Positions 34,940 to 44,408 are shown, counted from the first letter of the stretch. The stretch: 64,000 bases of DNA from Gallionella capsiferriformans ES-2 (GCF_000145255.1 NC_014394.1:930001-994000); one strand, 5' to 3'. A program made the numbers and translations. Notes: a model not told the origin generated them from the sequence alone.

Positions 34940-36637
34940 TTGCAACTCAACCAGCAACAAGCCAGAGCGGTTAATGCGCTAGGGCATTGTTCGGTGCTGG
35001 CCTGTCCAGGGTCAGGAAAAACACGCGTACTATCCATGCGAGCAGCCCGGTTGCTCAGTGAAAACAAAACCGGGCGGTTGTGCGCCGTTACGTTCACACG
35101 CGATGCCGCAGCTGAACTGAAGTCGCGCATTCTGCACTTATGCGGCGAGCGTGAAGCAAAGCGTCTGGCGGTCGGGACATTTCATTCGGTTGCTCTGTCA
35201 CAGATTCGACGGGTGTCACACCTGTCAGGTATGAAGCTGCTATCGGATGGCGAGCGCATGGGGTTGCTTAGACGGTGTTACTCACAATACAAATGTGATG
35301 TACCTTTTGACAAGGTGCTTTCCGCCATTGATCGCGCCAAATCAAGGTTGGGGCAGACCATATTCAGCGATCCCGGCATCGAGGATGTGTTCAATGCCTA
35401 CCAGCATCTGCTTGCCACAGAACACGGGATGGATTTCGCCGATATTTTGCTGACTGTCGTTAATGGGTTTCGAGACGAGAGCATTAAGCCGCTTGCCGTG
35501 CGCTGGTTGTTGGCTGATGAGTTTCAGGATGCGGACGAGGTGCAGGCGCAATGGGTGATTGAACATGGCATGGCTGGCATTGAGGTCACGATTGTTGGCG
35601 ACGACGATCAAAGCCTATACTCGTTTCGGAATGCGCTGGGCTACGCGGGGATGCTCCGCGTTTCGCAAACGCTGGTTGCCCAGGAAATCACGCTGCCAAT
35701 CAATTACCGCTGCGCACCTAATATCTTGGCTCACGCAGCCCGTTTGATTGCCAACAACCCGAACCGAGCCAACAAAGCCATCGAATCCGCCCGCGACGCA
35801 AGCGGCATCGTCAAGACACATCGCGCCGCAGACAGAAGCGACGAAGCCAGCCTTGTTGTTGAGGCGATAAAGAAATCTGCCGGCCAATGTTGGGCAATAC
35901 TCGCACGCACCAATAGTTTGCTGGAAGTGGTTGAGGCAGAATTGCTGGCAAGCGGCATTGACTATACGCTTTCAGGCGGGAAATCTGTTTGGGATGGAGT
36001 AACGGGCAGCGCCCTGGTTGGATTGCTTAAAAGCATACAATCGGACGGCTGGACGGGCATGGCCAACGCATTGGCGGTTTGCGGGATCAAGTCGGAATTA
36101 CTCAATCTGCATCACGACAACAAAAGTTGCGGACAAATTCTGGAAAGTATATTGATCCACGCACCAGAAAACGATGTGCGTACCAGAAAGACCATCGAAA
36201 GTGCGCGGCGTGGATACGCTGAATGGCGGAGGCAGATAGCGGATGGCAATACGACACTTGCCATCTATGCCGCAGCCAACTGGCTTGCGCAGCACGTCAA
36301 ACAAGATCGAGGTAATCTGGTGAAAAAACTGGCCAACATCATTGCCAGGCTTAAAGGGGCGTTGGCGCAACGCTTAAATACGCTATCGAGAACAACAGAT
36401 CGTACCAACGCCACCGGCGTAGTGCTATCCACCTTGCACGGCAGTAAAGGTCTGGAGTTCGACAGTGTGTGGATTATTGGCGCGGAAAATGGCAATTTGC
36501 CACACCCGGATTCCACCGAAGAAGAAGAGCGGCGATTGTTCTATGTGGGGATTACGCGCGCCCGAAACCGCTTGGAAATCAGCAGTTCGATTGAGGATGG
36601 ATTGGATTCACGTTTTATTATAGAGGCGGGTTTTTAG
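34940..36637 (+). CDS. UvrD/Rep-family ATP-dependent DNA helicase
   Basis: A 565-residue superfamily 1 helicase. Q motif L-N-Q-Q-Q-A-R-A-V, Walker A A-C-P-G-S-G-K-T-R, Walker B L-L-A-D-E-F-Q-D, motif III I-V-G-D-D-D-Q-S-L-Y-S-F, motif V T-L-H-G-S-K-G-L-E-F-D and motif VI F-Y-V-G-I-T-R-A-R are all present. It is shorter than UvrD (about 720 residues). The only start that keeps Walker A is the TTG at 34940, one base after the DUF1845 stop. Such helicases in mobile elements are probably used in replication or transfer; possible role in defence cannot be excluded. Confidence 0.85.
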   Translation: MQLNQQQARAVNALGHCSVLACPGSGKTRVLSMRAARLLSENKTGRLCAVTFTRDAAAELKSRILHLCGEREAKRLAVGTFHSVALSQIRRVSHLSGMKLLSDGERMGLLRRCYSQYKCDVPFDKVLSAIDRAKSRLGQTIFSDPGIEDVFNAYQHLLATEHGMDFADILLTVVNGFRDESIKPLAVRWLLADEFQDADEVQAQWVIEHGMAGIEVTIVGDDDQSLYSFRNALGYAGMLRVSQTLVAQEITLPINYRCAPNILAHAARLIANNPNRANKAIESARDASGIVKTHRAADRSDEASLVVEAIKKSAGQCWAILARTNSLLEVVEAELLASGIDYTLSGGKSVWDGVTGSALVGLLKSIQSDGWTGMANALAVCGIKSELLNLHHDNKSCGQILESILIHAPENDVRTRKTIESARRGYAEWRRQIADGNTTLAIYAAANWLAQHVKQDRGNLVKKLANIIARLKGALAQRLNTLSRTTDRTNATGVVLSTLHGSKGLEFDSVWIIGAENGNLPHPDSTEEEERRLFYVGITRARNRLEISSSIEDGLDSRFIIEAGF

Positions 36638-36931
36638 GGGGGCTGCCTATTTCAACCTAATCCGCCACTGATTTCAATCGCAAACCAGCTACCCGTTACG
36701 ACAACAAGTCGGCCAGCAATACCAATCTCAATGACTACGATTTTGATTGGCAGCAATGAGCTCATAAGAGGTGTGAAGATAAGGGTGAAATCGTTCAATT
36801 CATGGCCAGCTCGTGATATTACCTGCCCTTGGCGTGAAGCTTCAGTTTTGGGCTAATTATGGGCGCGTAGATTGCTGATTACGGTGTATGCAGATGCATC
36901 TGCCGAATCCAACTTAAAGAGGCAAACTACC
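36638..36931. other. Gene-free stretch; possible IS5-type transposase tail
   Basis: Bases about 36665-36757 on the + strand can be read as R-K-P-A-T-R-Y-D-N-K-S-A-S-N, similar to the A-T-R-Y-D-K-x-A end of IS5-family transposases, then diverging before a stop. I consider it a possible eroded remnant at the right edge of the mobile-element block. Nothing else is visible. Confidence 0.25.
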
Positions 36932-37264
36932 ATGAAACCATCTACCCTTTGCAACACTGCATACAAACAAAATTTATTAGCCGTGATGGCTATCACGATG
37001 ACGGCATTTGCGGTGAATGCATCCGCCTACACCGGACAGGAGTTGGCGGGCGAAGCCAAAGTCAGTATGACGGAGGCGCGCGAAGTTGCGCTTAAGGCTC
37101 ATCCCGGCAAAGTCACCGATGAAGAGCTGGAGAAGGAAAAAGGTGGCAGCGGCCTGCGCTACTCTTTCGACATCAAACACGGCAAGGTTACCCAGGAAGT
37201 CGGCGTGGATGCCCAAACCGGCAAGGTGCTGGAAAATGCGCCTGAAGGTAAACATCCGGACTGA
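36932..37264 (+). CDS. PepSY-domain exported protein
   Basis: A 110-residue protein with a signal peptide (L-L-A-V-M-A-I-T-M-T-A-F-A-V-N-A-S-A, cleavage about residue 32) and one PepSY domain (A-R-E-V-A-L-K-A-H-P-G-K-V-T-D-E-E-L-E-K broken before the G-S-G-L-R-Y-S-F-D-I strand and the V-G-V-D-A-Q-T-G-K-V-L end). PepSY domains are small periplasmic modules thought to modulate proteases or sense redox/metal state. ATG 36932 follows AAAGAGGC; an upstream in-frame start at 36872 would spoil the signal peptide. The ABC exporter operon begins 80 bases downstream. Confidence 0.8.
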   Translation: MKPSTLCNTAYKQNLLAVMAITMTAFAVNASAYTGQELAGEAKVSMTEAREVALKAHPGKVTDEELEKEKGGSGLRYSFDIKHGKVTQEVGVDAQTGKVLENAPEGKHPD

Positions 37265-37344
37265 TGGTCGAAGCTGCTGAAGACGCACCTCCCCTTAGCA
37301 CGGGGAAATGGGGGTGAACCTCAAGGTGACATAAGGAGGCAACG

Positions 37345-38262
37345 ATGCTGATCGAAATACGTAAGTTAAAACTCAATCTCGGTACGCACGCGGTATTGCG
37401 GGACATCAACCTGACACTCGAGAAAGGCCATATCTATGGCCTGCTCGGGCCCAACGGTGCGGGGAAAAGCACCACCATTTCGGTCATCACCGGTCTGCGC
37501 TCGCCTACGGACGGCTCGGTCAGGGTGCTGGGTCTCGACCCTGTGGCCGACTCGTTACAACTGCACAGCCGGATCGGTGTGCTGGCCGAGCAGGCGGGAT
37601 TCTATGAATGGATGAGCGCCGGCGACTACTTGCGCTGGGTCGCCAGCCTCTACAAAATTCAGCCGGATCAGGCCGAAATCGCCCAACTGTTGAGCCGGGT
37701 CGGCCTGGAGGGTCAAAGTCCGGCACCGATAGCCACCTATTCACGCGGCATGCGTCAGCGGCTCGGCTTGGCGCGTGCGCTTATCAACCAACCCGAATTG
37801 CTGATACTGGACGAGCCCACCAACGGGCTGGATCCACGCGGACGCCGGGAAATCCACGACGTGCTGCTTGATCTGAGCGTAAATCATGGCGTGGGTATTC
37901 TGCTGTGTACGCATCTGCTCGACGACGTGGAGCGGCTCTGTACCCGCATCGGCATCATCGCAGAGGGCCGTACCCTGCTGGAAGGTTCCATCGCTGACCT
38001 GCTGTCTGCCCAGCGCGCGGCGGTGCGTTACCGGCTACGCGTGGAGTCCGGTGACATCACGCAGCGTATTCCCGACGACATCACTCTGTTGGCACGCGCG
38101 GGCGACTGGTGGCATGTGGAAATAGCCAGCCATGTCGAGCCCGCCAGCGCGTGGCGCAAGCTGCTGGATGCCGGCATACAGATTGATGAGATCCATCGCG
38201 AGGGCGGTGGGCTGGAAGAACTTTACCTGTCAGTAACCGAAGCGAAGGAGGTGTCAAGATGA
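37345..38262 (+). CDS. ABC transporter ATP-binding protein
   Basis: A 305-residue ABC ATPase: Walker A G-P-N-G-A-G-K-S-T near residue 38, signature Y-S-R-G-M-R-Q-R near 135, Walker B L-L-I-L-D-E-P-T-N-G-L-D near 155, and H-loop C-T-H-L. The C-terminal 85 residues are the extension usual for CcmA/NosF-type exporters. A strong AAGGAGG precedes ATG 37345. It overlaps the permease gene by ATGA, so the pair forms one transporter. Substrate unknown. Confidence 0.9.
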   Translation: MLIEIRKLKLNLGTHAVLRDINLTLEKGHIYGLLGPNGAGKSTTISVITGLRSPTDGSVRVLGLDPVADSLQLHSRIGVLAEQAGFYEWMSAGDYLRWVASLYKIQPDQAEIAQLLSRVGLEGQSPAPIATYSRGMRQRLGLARALINQPELLILDEPTNGLDPRGRREIHDVLLDLSVNHGVGILLCTHLLDDVERLCTRIGIIAEGRTLLEGSIADLLSAQRAAVRYRLRVESGDITQRIPDDITLLARAGDWWHVEIASHVEPASAWRKLLDAGIQIDEIHREGGGLEELYLSVTEAKEVSR

Positions 38263-39011
38263 ACACGATCACCCTGATTGCCCGCAAGGAAGGCGGGGAA
38301 CTCCTGATGAGCGGGCGCGGCCTTGCCTGGCTGCTGTCACTCTCCGTCATCATGTCGGTGCTGAGTCTGCTGCTGGTGAGCAACACCGAGCTTAGCCTGC
38401 TGGACAATGCTCAAGTTGTTTACATGGTGATGGGTACGGTCACTGCCCTGGGCGCGCTCCTTGCAGTCGTGCTGGGCAGCGATGCTGTGGCAGGCGAGCG
38501 TGAACGCGGCAGCCTGATGCCGCTACTGCTGGCGCCGGTCACGCCATCCCAGATCGTGTTCGGCAAGATGGGCGGGCAGATAGCGGGCTGGCTAGTCATG
38601 TATCTGCTCAGTCTGCCCTATGTGTGGGCAGTCGGGTCGAGCGGCCAGAATCTCATCCAGGCCGTGACCTATCTGGCCTTGTTCGGCACGCCGGTGGTGT
38701 TGGGTTTCGGGTTTTTTGGCATCGCCCTGTCGGCACGATTGCGTAGCGTCCGTTCAGCACTGCTGACCTCGCTGATCACCCTGATGCTGCTTGCCAGCCC
38801 GTTGTTGCTGGGGCCGAGTTTGCGCCAAAGCACTATCGGTCAGTTGTTCGATGCGGTGAACCCGTTCTCTGCCGCCGTCAATACCTTCGACAGCGTGGTG
38901 ATTGATTCACAACCGCTTGCGATGCAACTCACCCGTCTGGCCATCGCGCTGGTCTGGCTGGTGTTGACTGCGGTGTTCGCCATCCGCAGCGTGCGCAAAA
39001 TGGAAATTTGA
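38259..39011 (+). CDS. ABC-2-type transporter permease
   Basis: A 250-residue membrane protein with about six hydrophobic helices and the NosY/ABC-2 signature near the first loop (A-V-V-L-G-S-D-A-V-A-G-E-R-E-R-G-S-L). It pairs with the ATPase encoded just upstream. This layout resembles the NosFY pair of copper-protein maturation, but no nosD-like gene is next to it, so I do not name it. The CARDB-like protein follows 13 bases after its stop. Confidence 0.85.
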   Translation: MNTITLIARKEGGELLMSGRGLAWLLSLSVIMSVLSLLLVSNTELSLLDNAQVVYMVMGTVTALGALLAVVLGSDAVAGERERGSLMPLLLAPVTPSQIVFGKMGGQIAGWLVMYLLSLPYVWAVGSSGQNLIQAVTYLALFGTPVVLGFGFFGIALSARLRSVRSALLTSLITLMLLASPLLLGPSLRQSTIGQLFDAVNPFSAAVNTFDSVVIDSQPLAMQLTRLAIALVWLVLTAVFAIRSVRKMEI

Positions 39012-39024
39012 CGGAGAAATAATC

Positions 39025-39558
39025 ATGAAAAAAATTATCGTTCGTTTATTCTTGAGTCTGTTCATTCTGAGCGTAGGCAATGCCTGGGCAGCCGATTCTC
39101 TTAAGATTTCCCTCGCGGCGGATCAGGCTAATCCGGTTTCGCCACAGATGGGAGACTGGCTCAAATTCCATAGTGTGATTGAGAACACTGGCGCTCAGGC
39201 GGCCAACGGCGTCGTGGCGTGGATCAGTCTGGTTCAGGTGGATCCTGGTCACGAACAACCGGTGGATATGGAAGACTGGAGCGCCCACAAGGCGGTGACC
39301 CAAACCATCCTGTCACCGGGGCAGAAGGTAAACGTGGAATGGCCAATGCGCCTTATTCAATCCGGGGCTTACCGGGTGGTGATCAGCGCGGTGGAGCGGG
39401 AAACGGGTCATGTGATGACCAGTCCGTTCGTGGATTTCCAGGTACGGCGCAAGCCCGTGGTGGAATCGGGACGCATCCTGCCGGTTGCGTTAGGTGTGCC
39501 CATGCTGGTGCTGGGCATGATGGCCTGGCGTCGCTATCGCCGCCGCGCTGGTGTTTGA
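39025..39558 (+). CDS. Exported CARDB/Ig-like protein with C-terminal anchor
   Basis: A 177-residue protein with a signal peptide (cleavage after A-W-A, about residue 22), a beta-sandwich domain of the CARDB type (L-K-F-H-S-V-I-E-N-T-G-A-Q-A-A-N-G-V, then V-N-V-E-W-P-M), a membrane helix at about 150-167 and an arginine-rich tail on the cytoplasmic side. It probably sits on the outer face of the inner membrane as a partner of the ABC transporter encoded before it. No specific function is recognised. Confidence 0.7.
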   Translation: MKKIIVRLFLSLFILSVGNAWAADSLKISLAADQANPVSPQMGDWLKFHSVIENTGAQAANGVVAWISLVQVDPGHEQPVDMEDWSAHKAVTQTILSPGQKVNVEWPMRLIQSGAYRVVISAVERETGHVMTSPFVDFQVRRKPVVESGRILPVALGVPMLVLGMMAWRRYRRRAGV

Positions 39559-39613
39559 TGTTGAGTTGATTGGCTCTGGTGGATGTGCTATTACGCATCT
39601 ATGCAAAACATCC

Positions 39614-40956
39614 CACTACTGTCCGGTTAAAAATCGAATAGATTCAATTGTTTACTGATGTCCGGTTCGTCAAGATTCTGTATCGCATTTGCAACCATTT
39701 GATTTATTGGGGTTTTATCGAACATATTGACCTCAAAAAGATTCAGTAAAATCTGCTGGGAGGCAGGAAGATTGAGCTGTTTTTTGGCAATGCTGACCAG
39801 CAGGTAAACGCATATTGCGATCCAGATTTGGGATTTGACGGCATTGAGGGAATTGCCATAGAAATGTTTGATGGCAAGGTTTTGCTTGAGCCACTTGAAG
39901 AACAGTTCGATTTGCCAGCGATTTTTGTAGATATTGGCGATGGTCAGCGCGGGCAAATCGAAGCGATTGGTCAGGAACACCAAATGCTTGCCGGTTTCCG
40001 GGTCGCGGAAAGAAACCCGGCGCAGGCGTTCCGGGTAAGCGGTTTTTGATTTGGGTGTCGCCAGCAGTATGGTTTGATCGCAGCGTAATCCAGTGGCTTT
40101 GTCCACTTCGCGCGACGCAATCCAGGTAAAGCGGAGATTGTTCTTTGCGCGGATGACAAAGGTAACTTGGCGCTGGTGTAGCGCATACAATCTGGCGAAG
40201 TGCAGGTAGCCCCGATCAATGACGACGATGGTGCCAGCGGGGAATGGGATCACGTCGAGCAGATTGACATCGTGAACCTTGCCGGTGGTAATGGACAGAA
40301 ACACAGGGATTGAACCGCGCAGATCAATGATGGTGTGCGCTTTGACGGCGGCCTTGGTTGAACGAAATTCCGCCCAGGGGAACAGCGTCAGGCACAGATC
40401 GATGGTGGTCGAGTCCATGGCGTAGAGCGGTTCTTTGAGTCCCAGGCCGATGTCCTCGTCCCGGTACAGTTCGAGCGCTATGGAGATCAAACGATGGCCG
40501 AGTGCCTCGAACAGCCGCCAGTCGCGCCGTTCGTTGGCATCGGCCAGTGTGGAACGGGATACTTTGCTGCGGATACCGATATGGTAAAGCTTGCTCTTCT
40601 GAGAATTGAGACAGGCAACCAAATCACGCAAGCCATCGCGCCGGGTCAGTTGTGCATAGGCCATGCAGATGAATTGGCTCCATGCGGAGAAATGCTTGAT
40701 CCCGTGGTTGGCGGCAAAGCGCTCGGTCAGATATTCGAAATGATTGAACGGCACGAAGTCCAGCAATTGTGCGAAAACTGTTTTGCCCCGATTCATGCTG
40801 CCGCTCCGTCTGCCGATTAAAGGGCAAACGATACGGTTTTTTAACCAAAGGCGATTCCAGATAGTATTTGAAATCGTCGGAATGCAAAAACGTGCTGAAA
40901 GCCACGTCAATAAAGGGCTACAGCGAAATGAACTTAAAATCTACCGGACAGTAGTG
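39614..40956. mobile_element. Intact IS4-family insertion sequence
   Basis: Perfect 14-bp terminal inverted repeats CACTACTGTCCGGT (39614-39627) and ACCGGACAGTAGTG (40943-40956) enclose one transposase gene. The 9-bp sequence AAAACATCC flanks both ends (39605-39613 and 40957-40965), a clean target-site duplication. Removing the element plus one copy restores an uninterrupted reading frame across the junction, proving that insertion is recent and that the HD-GYP gene was the target. Confidence 0.97.
39627..40796 (-). CDS. IS4-family transposase
   Basis: A 389-residue DDE transposase with an N-terminal DUF4372-like domain (M-N-R-G-K-T-V-F-A-Q-L-L-D-F). Catalytic residues appear in A-M-D-S-T-T-I-D (first Asp), V-I-D-R-G-Y-L (second Asp) and Y-K-N-R-W-Q-I-E-L-F-F-K-W-L-K (the Y-x2-R-x3-E-x6-K signature of the IS4 family). 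The gene fills the element, its stop codon just touching the left inverted repeat. All key residues are present and the element looks active. I begin at ATG 40796, which matches the family; the frame is open further upstream. Confidence 0.95.
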   Translation of the reverse strand: MNRGKTVFAQLLDFVPFNHFEYLTERFAANHGIKHFSAWSQFICMAYAQLTRRDGLRDLVACLNSQKSKLYHIGIRSKVSRSTLADANERRDWRLFEALGHRLISIALELYRDEDIGLGLKEPLYAMDSTTIDLCLTLFPWAEFRSTKAAVKAHTIIDLRGSIPVFLSITTGKVHDVNLLDVIPFPAGTIVVIDRGYLHFARLYALHQRQVTFVIRAKNNLRFTWIASREVDKATGLRCDQTILLATPKSKTAYPERLRRVSFRDPETGKHLVFLTNRFDLPALTIANIYKNRWQIELFFKWLKQNLAIKHFYGNSLNAVKSQIWIAICVYLLVSIAKKQLNLPASQQILLNLFEVNMFDKTPINQMVANAIQNLDEPDISKQLNLFDF

Positions 40957-42194
40957 AAAACATCCATAAAAAAATCGTCAAGCACCTTCTGTTGGGGTGG
41001 TTATTTCTGTCTCTGGCTATCGGCGGAGCGGTGTTCTTTCTGGAAATGGTGAAGGTCGACAAGCATATGCTTGGCCTGGCGGTAGAGGAATCGCGCTCCT
41101 TCACGGTCGAGTTTGACCAGGCCAGTGTCGGCCAGATGGCAATACTGAAGCAAAAGGCCGACGAATTCCTCAAAGGCAATTTCATCGTCCTTGAACTTTA
41201 CGATGAACACAAGCAGCAAATTCTGCGGGAGGTCGGCCAGGGCGAGGAGGCGATCGAGCAAAAGCTCGAACAGTATGCTCAGTCTTTCCCGCTGGAGAAC
41301 TCCACCTATCACAAGAATTTCTGGATCGACGGGAAGTTGTTCATGCAGTTGCTATTGCCCCTACAGGATAACAGCGGGGAGTTGATCGGTTATTTCGAGG
41401 GTGTCTATCAGGTCGATGCCGAAACCTTGCGCAATATCCAAACCGACATCATCCGCACCCTGCTTCTGGTGGTAGCGGTGATCCTCATCACGACCATCGT
41501 GCTCTACCCCATTATCATTTCCCTCAACCGAGGGCTGATCAAGCTCACCTCCGATTTGGTCAAGAGCAATATCACGTTGATGGATGTGCTGGGCAGCGCC
41601 ATCGCCAAGCGGGATTCCGACACCGGCAGCCATAATTACCGGGTCACCATTTATGCGGTTCGCCTCGCCGAGACCCTGGGGCTGTCCAGCGTGCAGATCC
41701 GAAAGCTGATCGCAGGCGCGTTTCTGCACGACGTGGGCAAGATCGGCATCAGCGACAATATTCTGCTCAAGCCCGGAAAACTGTCCGATGAAGAGTTTTC
41801 TCTGATGCGCAACCACGTGCTGCTAGGGGTGGACATCATCAGTAAATCAGAATGGCTGGCGGGGGCGCGGGAGGTGGTGGAGTTCCACCACGAAAAATTT
41901 GATGGAAGCGGTTACATGAAGGGGCTGAAGTGCGCGGAAATTCCCTTGAACGCGCGAATCTTCGCGATTGTCGACGTGTTCGACGCGCTCACCTCGAAGC
42001 GTCCCTACAAGGAACCCTTCGGTTTCGAGGAGGCAATGGATATCCTGCAGCGCGACAGCGGCAGTCACTTCGATCCCGAATTGCTGCTCGCCTTCAGCGG
42101 CATTGCCTATTCCCTTTACCAGGAGGCCAGCCATGCCGGGGACAGCACGCTGGAGGCATTGCTGAACCAGTTGGTCAGAAAACATTTTTTCTAG
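40957..42194 (+). pseudogene. HD-GYP phosphodiesterase with sensor domain, 5' end cut off by IS4 element
   Basis: Joined across the insertion the gene starts at ATG 39601 (M-Q-N-I) and continues at 40962 (H-K-K-I-V-K-H). The element is inserted in codon 5. What follows is a membrane helix (about residues 11-26), a periplasmic sensor domain, a second membrane helix, and a HD-GYP-type domain (H-D-V-G-K-I-G-I, H-H-E-K-F-D-G-S-G-Y-M, D-V-F-D-A-L-T-S-K-R-P-Y-K). The GYP triad reads G-Y-M. Intact members cleave c-di-GMP. A TTG at 40992 could restart translation of all but the first 14 residues, so some protein may still be made. Confidence 0.85.
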
Positions 42195-42257
42195 GCTTGA
42201 TCGGAATATTCCGGGACAGATTCGGGTAGGCTGACTGGATCATTATGAGGTGCGCAC

Positions 42258-42407
42258 ATGACCGACAATGACATAGTACATGGGAACACAGCTCGCGGTT
42301 TAAGTACCGCTGAGGCTGCGCAACGACTCCAGCAACAGGGTGCTAATGAGGTGGTGGAAGAAGCGTTTCACCCGCTGGCGGTGTTCTGGTCGCCGGTTCT
42401 CGGATGA
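42258..42407 (+). pseudogene. Remnant of a cation P-type ATPase N-terminus
   Basis: A 49-codon frame whose middle reads R-G-L-S-T-A-E-A-A-Q-R-L-Q-Q-Q-G-A-N-E-V-V, the cation-ATPase N-terminal motif of plasma-membrane-type (PMA/MgtA-like) P-type ATPases. It stops at a TGA where the first membrane helix should begin, and the rest of the gene is absent. It seems to be debris from a deletion between the HD-GYP gene and the two-component system. Confidence 0.65.
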
Positions 42408-42450
42408 TTTAACTCTGAAGTGCAAATTTTGTAAGCGAATGTAGGAGGCG

Positions 42451-43116
42451 TTGATGCGTATTCTATTGGTTGAAGACGATGCCATGATCGGTGCTGCTGT
42501 ATCCGTTACCCTCAAGGATGCGGCCTATAGCGTGGATTGGGTCAAGGACGGCGTAACTGCCAGTAGCGTGCTGGAGCAGGGTGAACACCAGTGCGTCTTG
42601 CTTGATCTGGGTTTGCCAAAACGGGATGGATTGGACGTGTTGCGCCGCCTGCGACTTGGCGGCAACACCATGCCGGTCATCATCATCACCGCGCGGGATG
42701 GCGTGGAAGATCGAATCAAGGGCTTAGATTTCGGCGCGGATGATTATCTGGTCAAACCTTTCGACGTCAATGAATTGCTGGCACGACTGCGTGCGGTCAT
42801 CCGTCGTCAGGGCGGACAGGCCGCGCCGCTGCTCAGCAACGGGCGTGTGACACTCGACCCGGCAAGCCATCAAGCACAATGCGATGACACGCTGGTCACG
42901 CTGAGTGCACGCGAGTTCGCCCTGTTACATGCCCTGCTGCTGCGCCCCGGAGCGATACTCACCCGTGCTGAGCTGGAGGAGCGTATTTATGGCTGGAACG
43001 AAGAAGTAGAAAGCAATGCGGTGGATTTTCTGATTCACGGCATACGAAAAAAACTCGGAGCAGATGCCATCAAAAATGTACGCGGTGCAGGCTGGATGGT
43101 GGAGAAATCAATATGA
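42451..43116 (+). CDS. OmpR-family response regulator (QseB/PmrA-like)
   Basis: A 221-residue regulator with a receiver domain (acidic pair D8-D9, phospho-acceptor D51 in C-V-L-L-D-L-G-L-P, K101 in L-V-K-P-F-D) and a C-terminal winged helix (L-S-A-R-E-F-A-L-L-H and R-G-A-G-W-M). A strong AGGAGG precedes ATG 42451. It overlaps the kinase gene (ATGA), forming a standard two-component operon. The QseB/PmrA/TctD subgroup often regulates envelope or metal responses; the target here is not shown. Confidence 0.9.
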   Translation: MMRILLVEDDAMIGAAVSVTLKDAAYSVDWVKDGVTASSVLEQGEHQCVLLDLGLPKRDGLDVLRRLRLGGNTMPVIIITARDGVEDRIKGLDFGADDYLVKPFDVNELLARLRAVIRRQGGQAAPLLSNGRVTLDPASHQAQCDDTLVTLSAREFALLHALLLRPGAILTRAELEERIYGWNEEVESNAVDFLIHGIRKKLGADAIKNVRGAGWMVEKSI

Positions 43117-44408
43117 AGCGTTCTTTACAGCGGCAGCTTTCACTGGTGTTGGGAAGTGCCGTTTTGCTCGCAGGATTAGTGGTTGTTGCGGCATCCTTTG
43201 GCCTCGCGTATTTGGAAGCGAAGGAGTTTCAGGACGACATGCTGCGACAGATCGCCCTGCTTACACTTAGAGACAGTGCCGTTGCATCAACTTCGCAACA
43301 GTCGGACTTGAGTAATGACGGGATTACTGACCCGGAATCCCGCGTCACAATTTTTCATTTTCCCGGCGATACCGCGCCCGCCTGGCTCAAGCGTGATTTG
43401 CCGCCCGGCCTGCATACGCTAAACACAGGAATTGAACAGATGCGTGTTTTTGTGCGTGGCGGACTGGTGCGAACGGTCGTGGTACAACCCACTGAAGCGC
43501 GCGATGAAATCGCAATCAATAGCGCGCTGCGCACCCTGATACCCTTGCTGCTTCTGCTACCCATGCTGATATGGCTGATTGTGCGCATTGTGCGCAGTGA
43601 ACTTGCGCCGATCACCAAGCTAGCCAAGAGTTTGGACGAACAGTCGGCACATCACCCGCGCCAACTGCAAAGCAATGATCTGCCACAGGAAATCATTCCT
43701 TTTATTTATGCTATCAACCGCTTACTGGAAAGGGTCAATCACTTGATGGGGCAACAGAGGCGTTTCATTGCCGATGCGGCACATGAACTGCGTAGCCCGC
43801 TCACCGCGCTGTCAATTCAGGCACAGAACCTGACACACGTGGATTCGCTGGAGGGCATGCGTGAGCGGGTGGTTCCGTTACAGAGTGGTATTGAGCGTGC
43901 GCGACAATTAACCGAACAGTTACTGAACCTTGCCAGAACGCAAGCCGGATCAGATGGTGATTCGACGGTCAACGTCTCGACAATGGCGCGCGAACTGATC
44001 GCCGAATATCTGCCGCTGGCTGAAGCCCGCCGCATCGATCTGGGGCTGGATGAAATTGAGCCGCTTTCCCTGCGTGCCGAGTCCGATGCGCTGCGACTGA
44101 TTCTCAAGAACGCGCTGGAAAATGCTCTGAAGTACACGCCGGAAGGCGGTGAAGTCACGCTTCGACTCTTGCCCGGTGACAAGGATGACGTCATTGAAGT
44201 TGTTGATAACGGTCAGGGTATTCCCGTCTCGGAACGCGAGCGTGTATTTGATTCGTTTTACCGGATATCAGGCGCATCGGGTGAAGGCAGCGGACTCGGG
44301 CTGGCAATTGCCAGGGAAGCCGCAAACCGTTTGGGCGGCACAGTGAGCGTACATGAGCGACAGGAAGGGGGCGGTCTTGTTTTTCGTTACCAACAAGCTT
44401 GTGAATAA
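43113..44408 (+). CDS. Sensor histidine kinase (QseC-like)
   Basis: A 431-residue membrane kinase: two membrane helices (about residues 10-30 and 140-160) around a periplasmic sensor, then the dimerisation domain with the phospho-accepting His in D-A-A-H-E-L-R-S-P-L-T-A-L (near 230), N-box L-K-N-A-L-E-N-A-L-K-Y, G1 V-D-N-G-Q-G-I and G2 G-S-G-L-G-L-A. All catalytic motifs are intact. Signal unknown. Coupled to the response regulator gene by a 4-base overlap. Confidence 0.9.
   Translation: MKRSLQRQLSLVLGSAVLLAGLVVVAASFGLAYLEAKEFQDDMLRQIALLTLRDSAVASTSQQSDLSNDGITDPESRVTIFHFPGDTAPAWLKRDLPPGLHTLNTGIEQMRVFVRGGLVRTVVVQPTEARDEIAINSALRTLIPLLLLLPMLIWLIVRIVRSELAPITKLAKSLDEQSAHHPRQLQSNDLPQEIIPFIYAINRLLERVNHLMGQQRRFIADAAHELRSPLTALSIQAQNLTHVDSLEGMRERVVPLQSGIERARQLTEQLLNLARTQAGSDGDSTVNVSTMARELIAEYLPLAEARRIDLGLDEIEPLSLRAESDALRLILKNALENALKYTPEGGEVTLRLLPGDKDDVIEVVDNGQGIPVSERERVFDSFYRISGASGEGSGLGLAIAREAANRLGGTVSVHERQEGGGLVFRYQQACE

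Noticed and set aside
42300..42515. A - strand frame opposite the P-type ATPase remnant and the response-regulator start
   Set aside because: It crosses the strong ribosome site and the certain start of the regulator gene.
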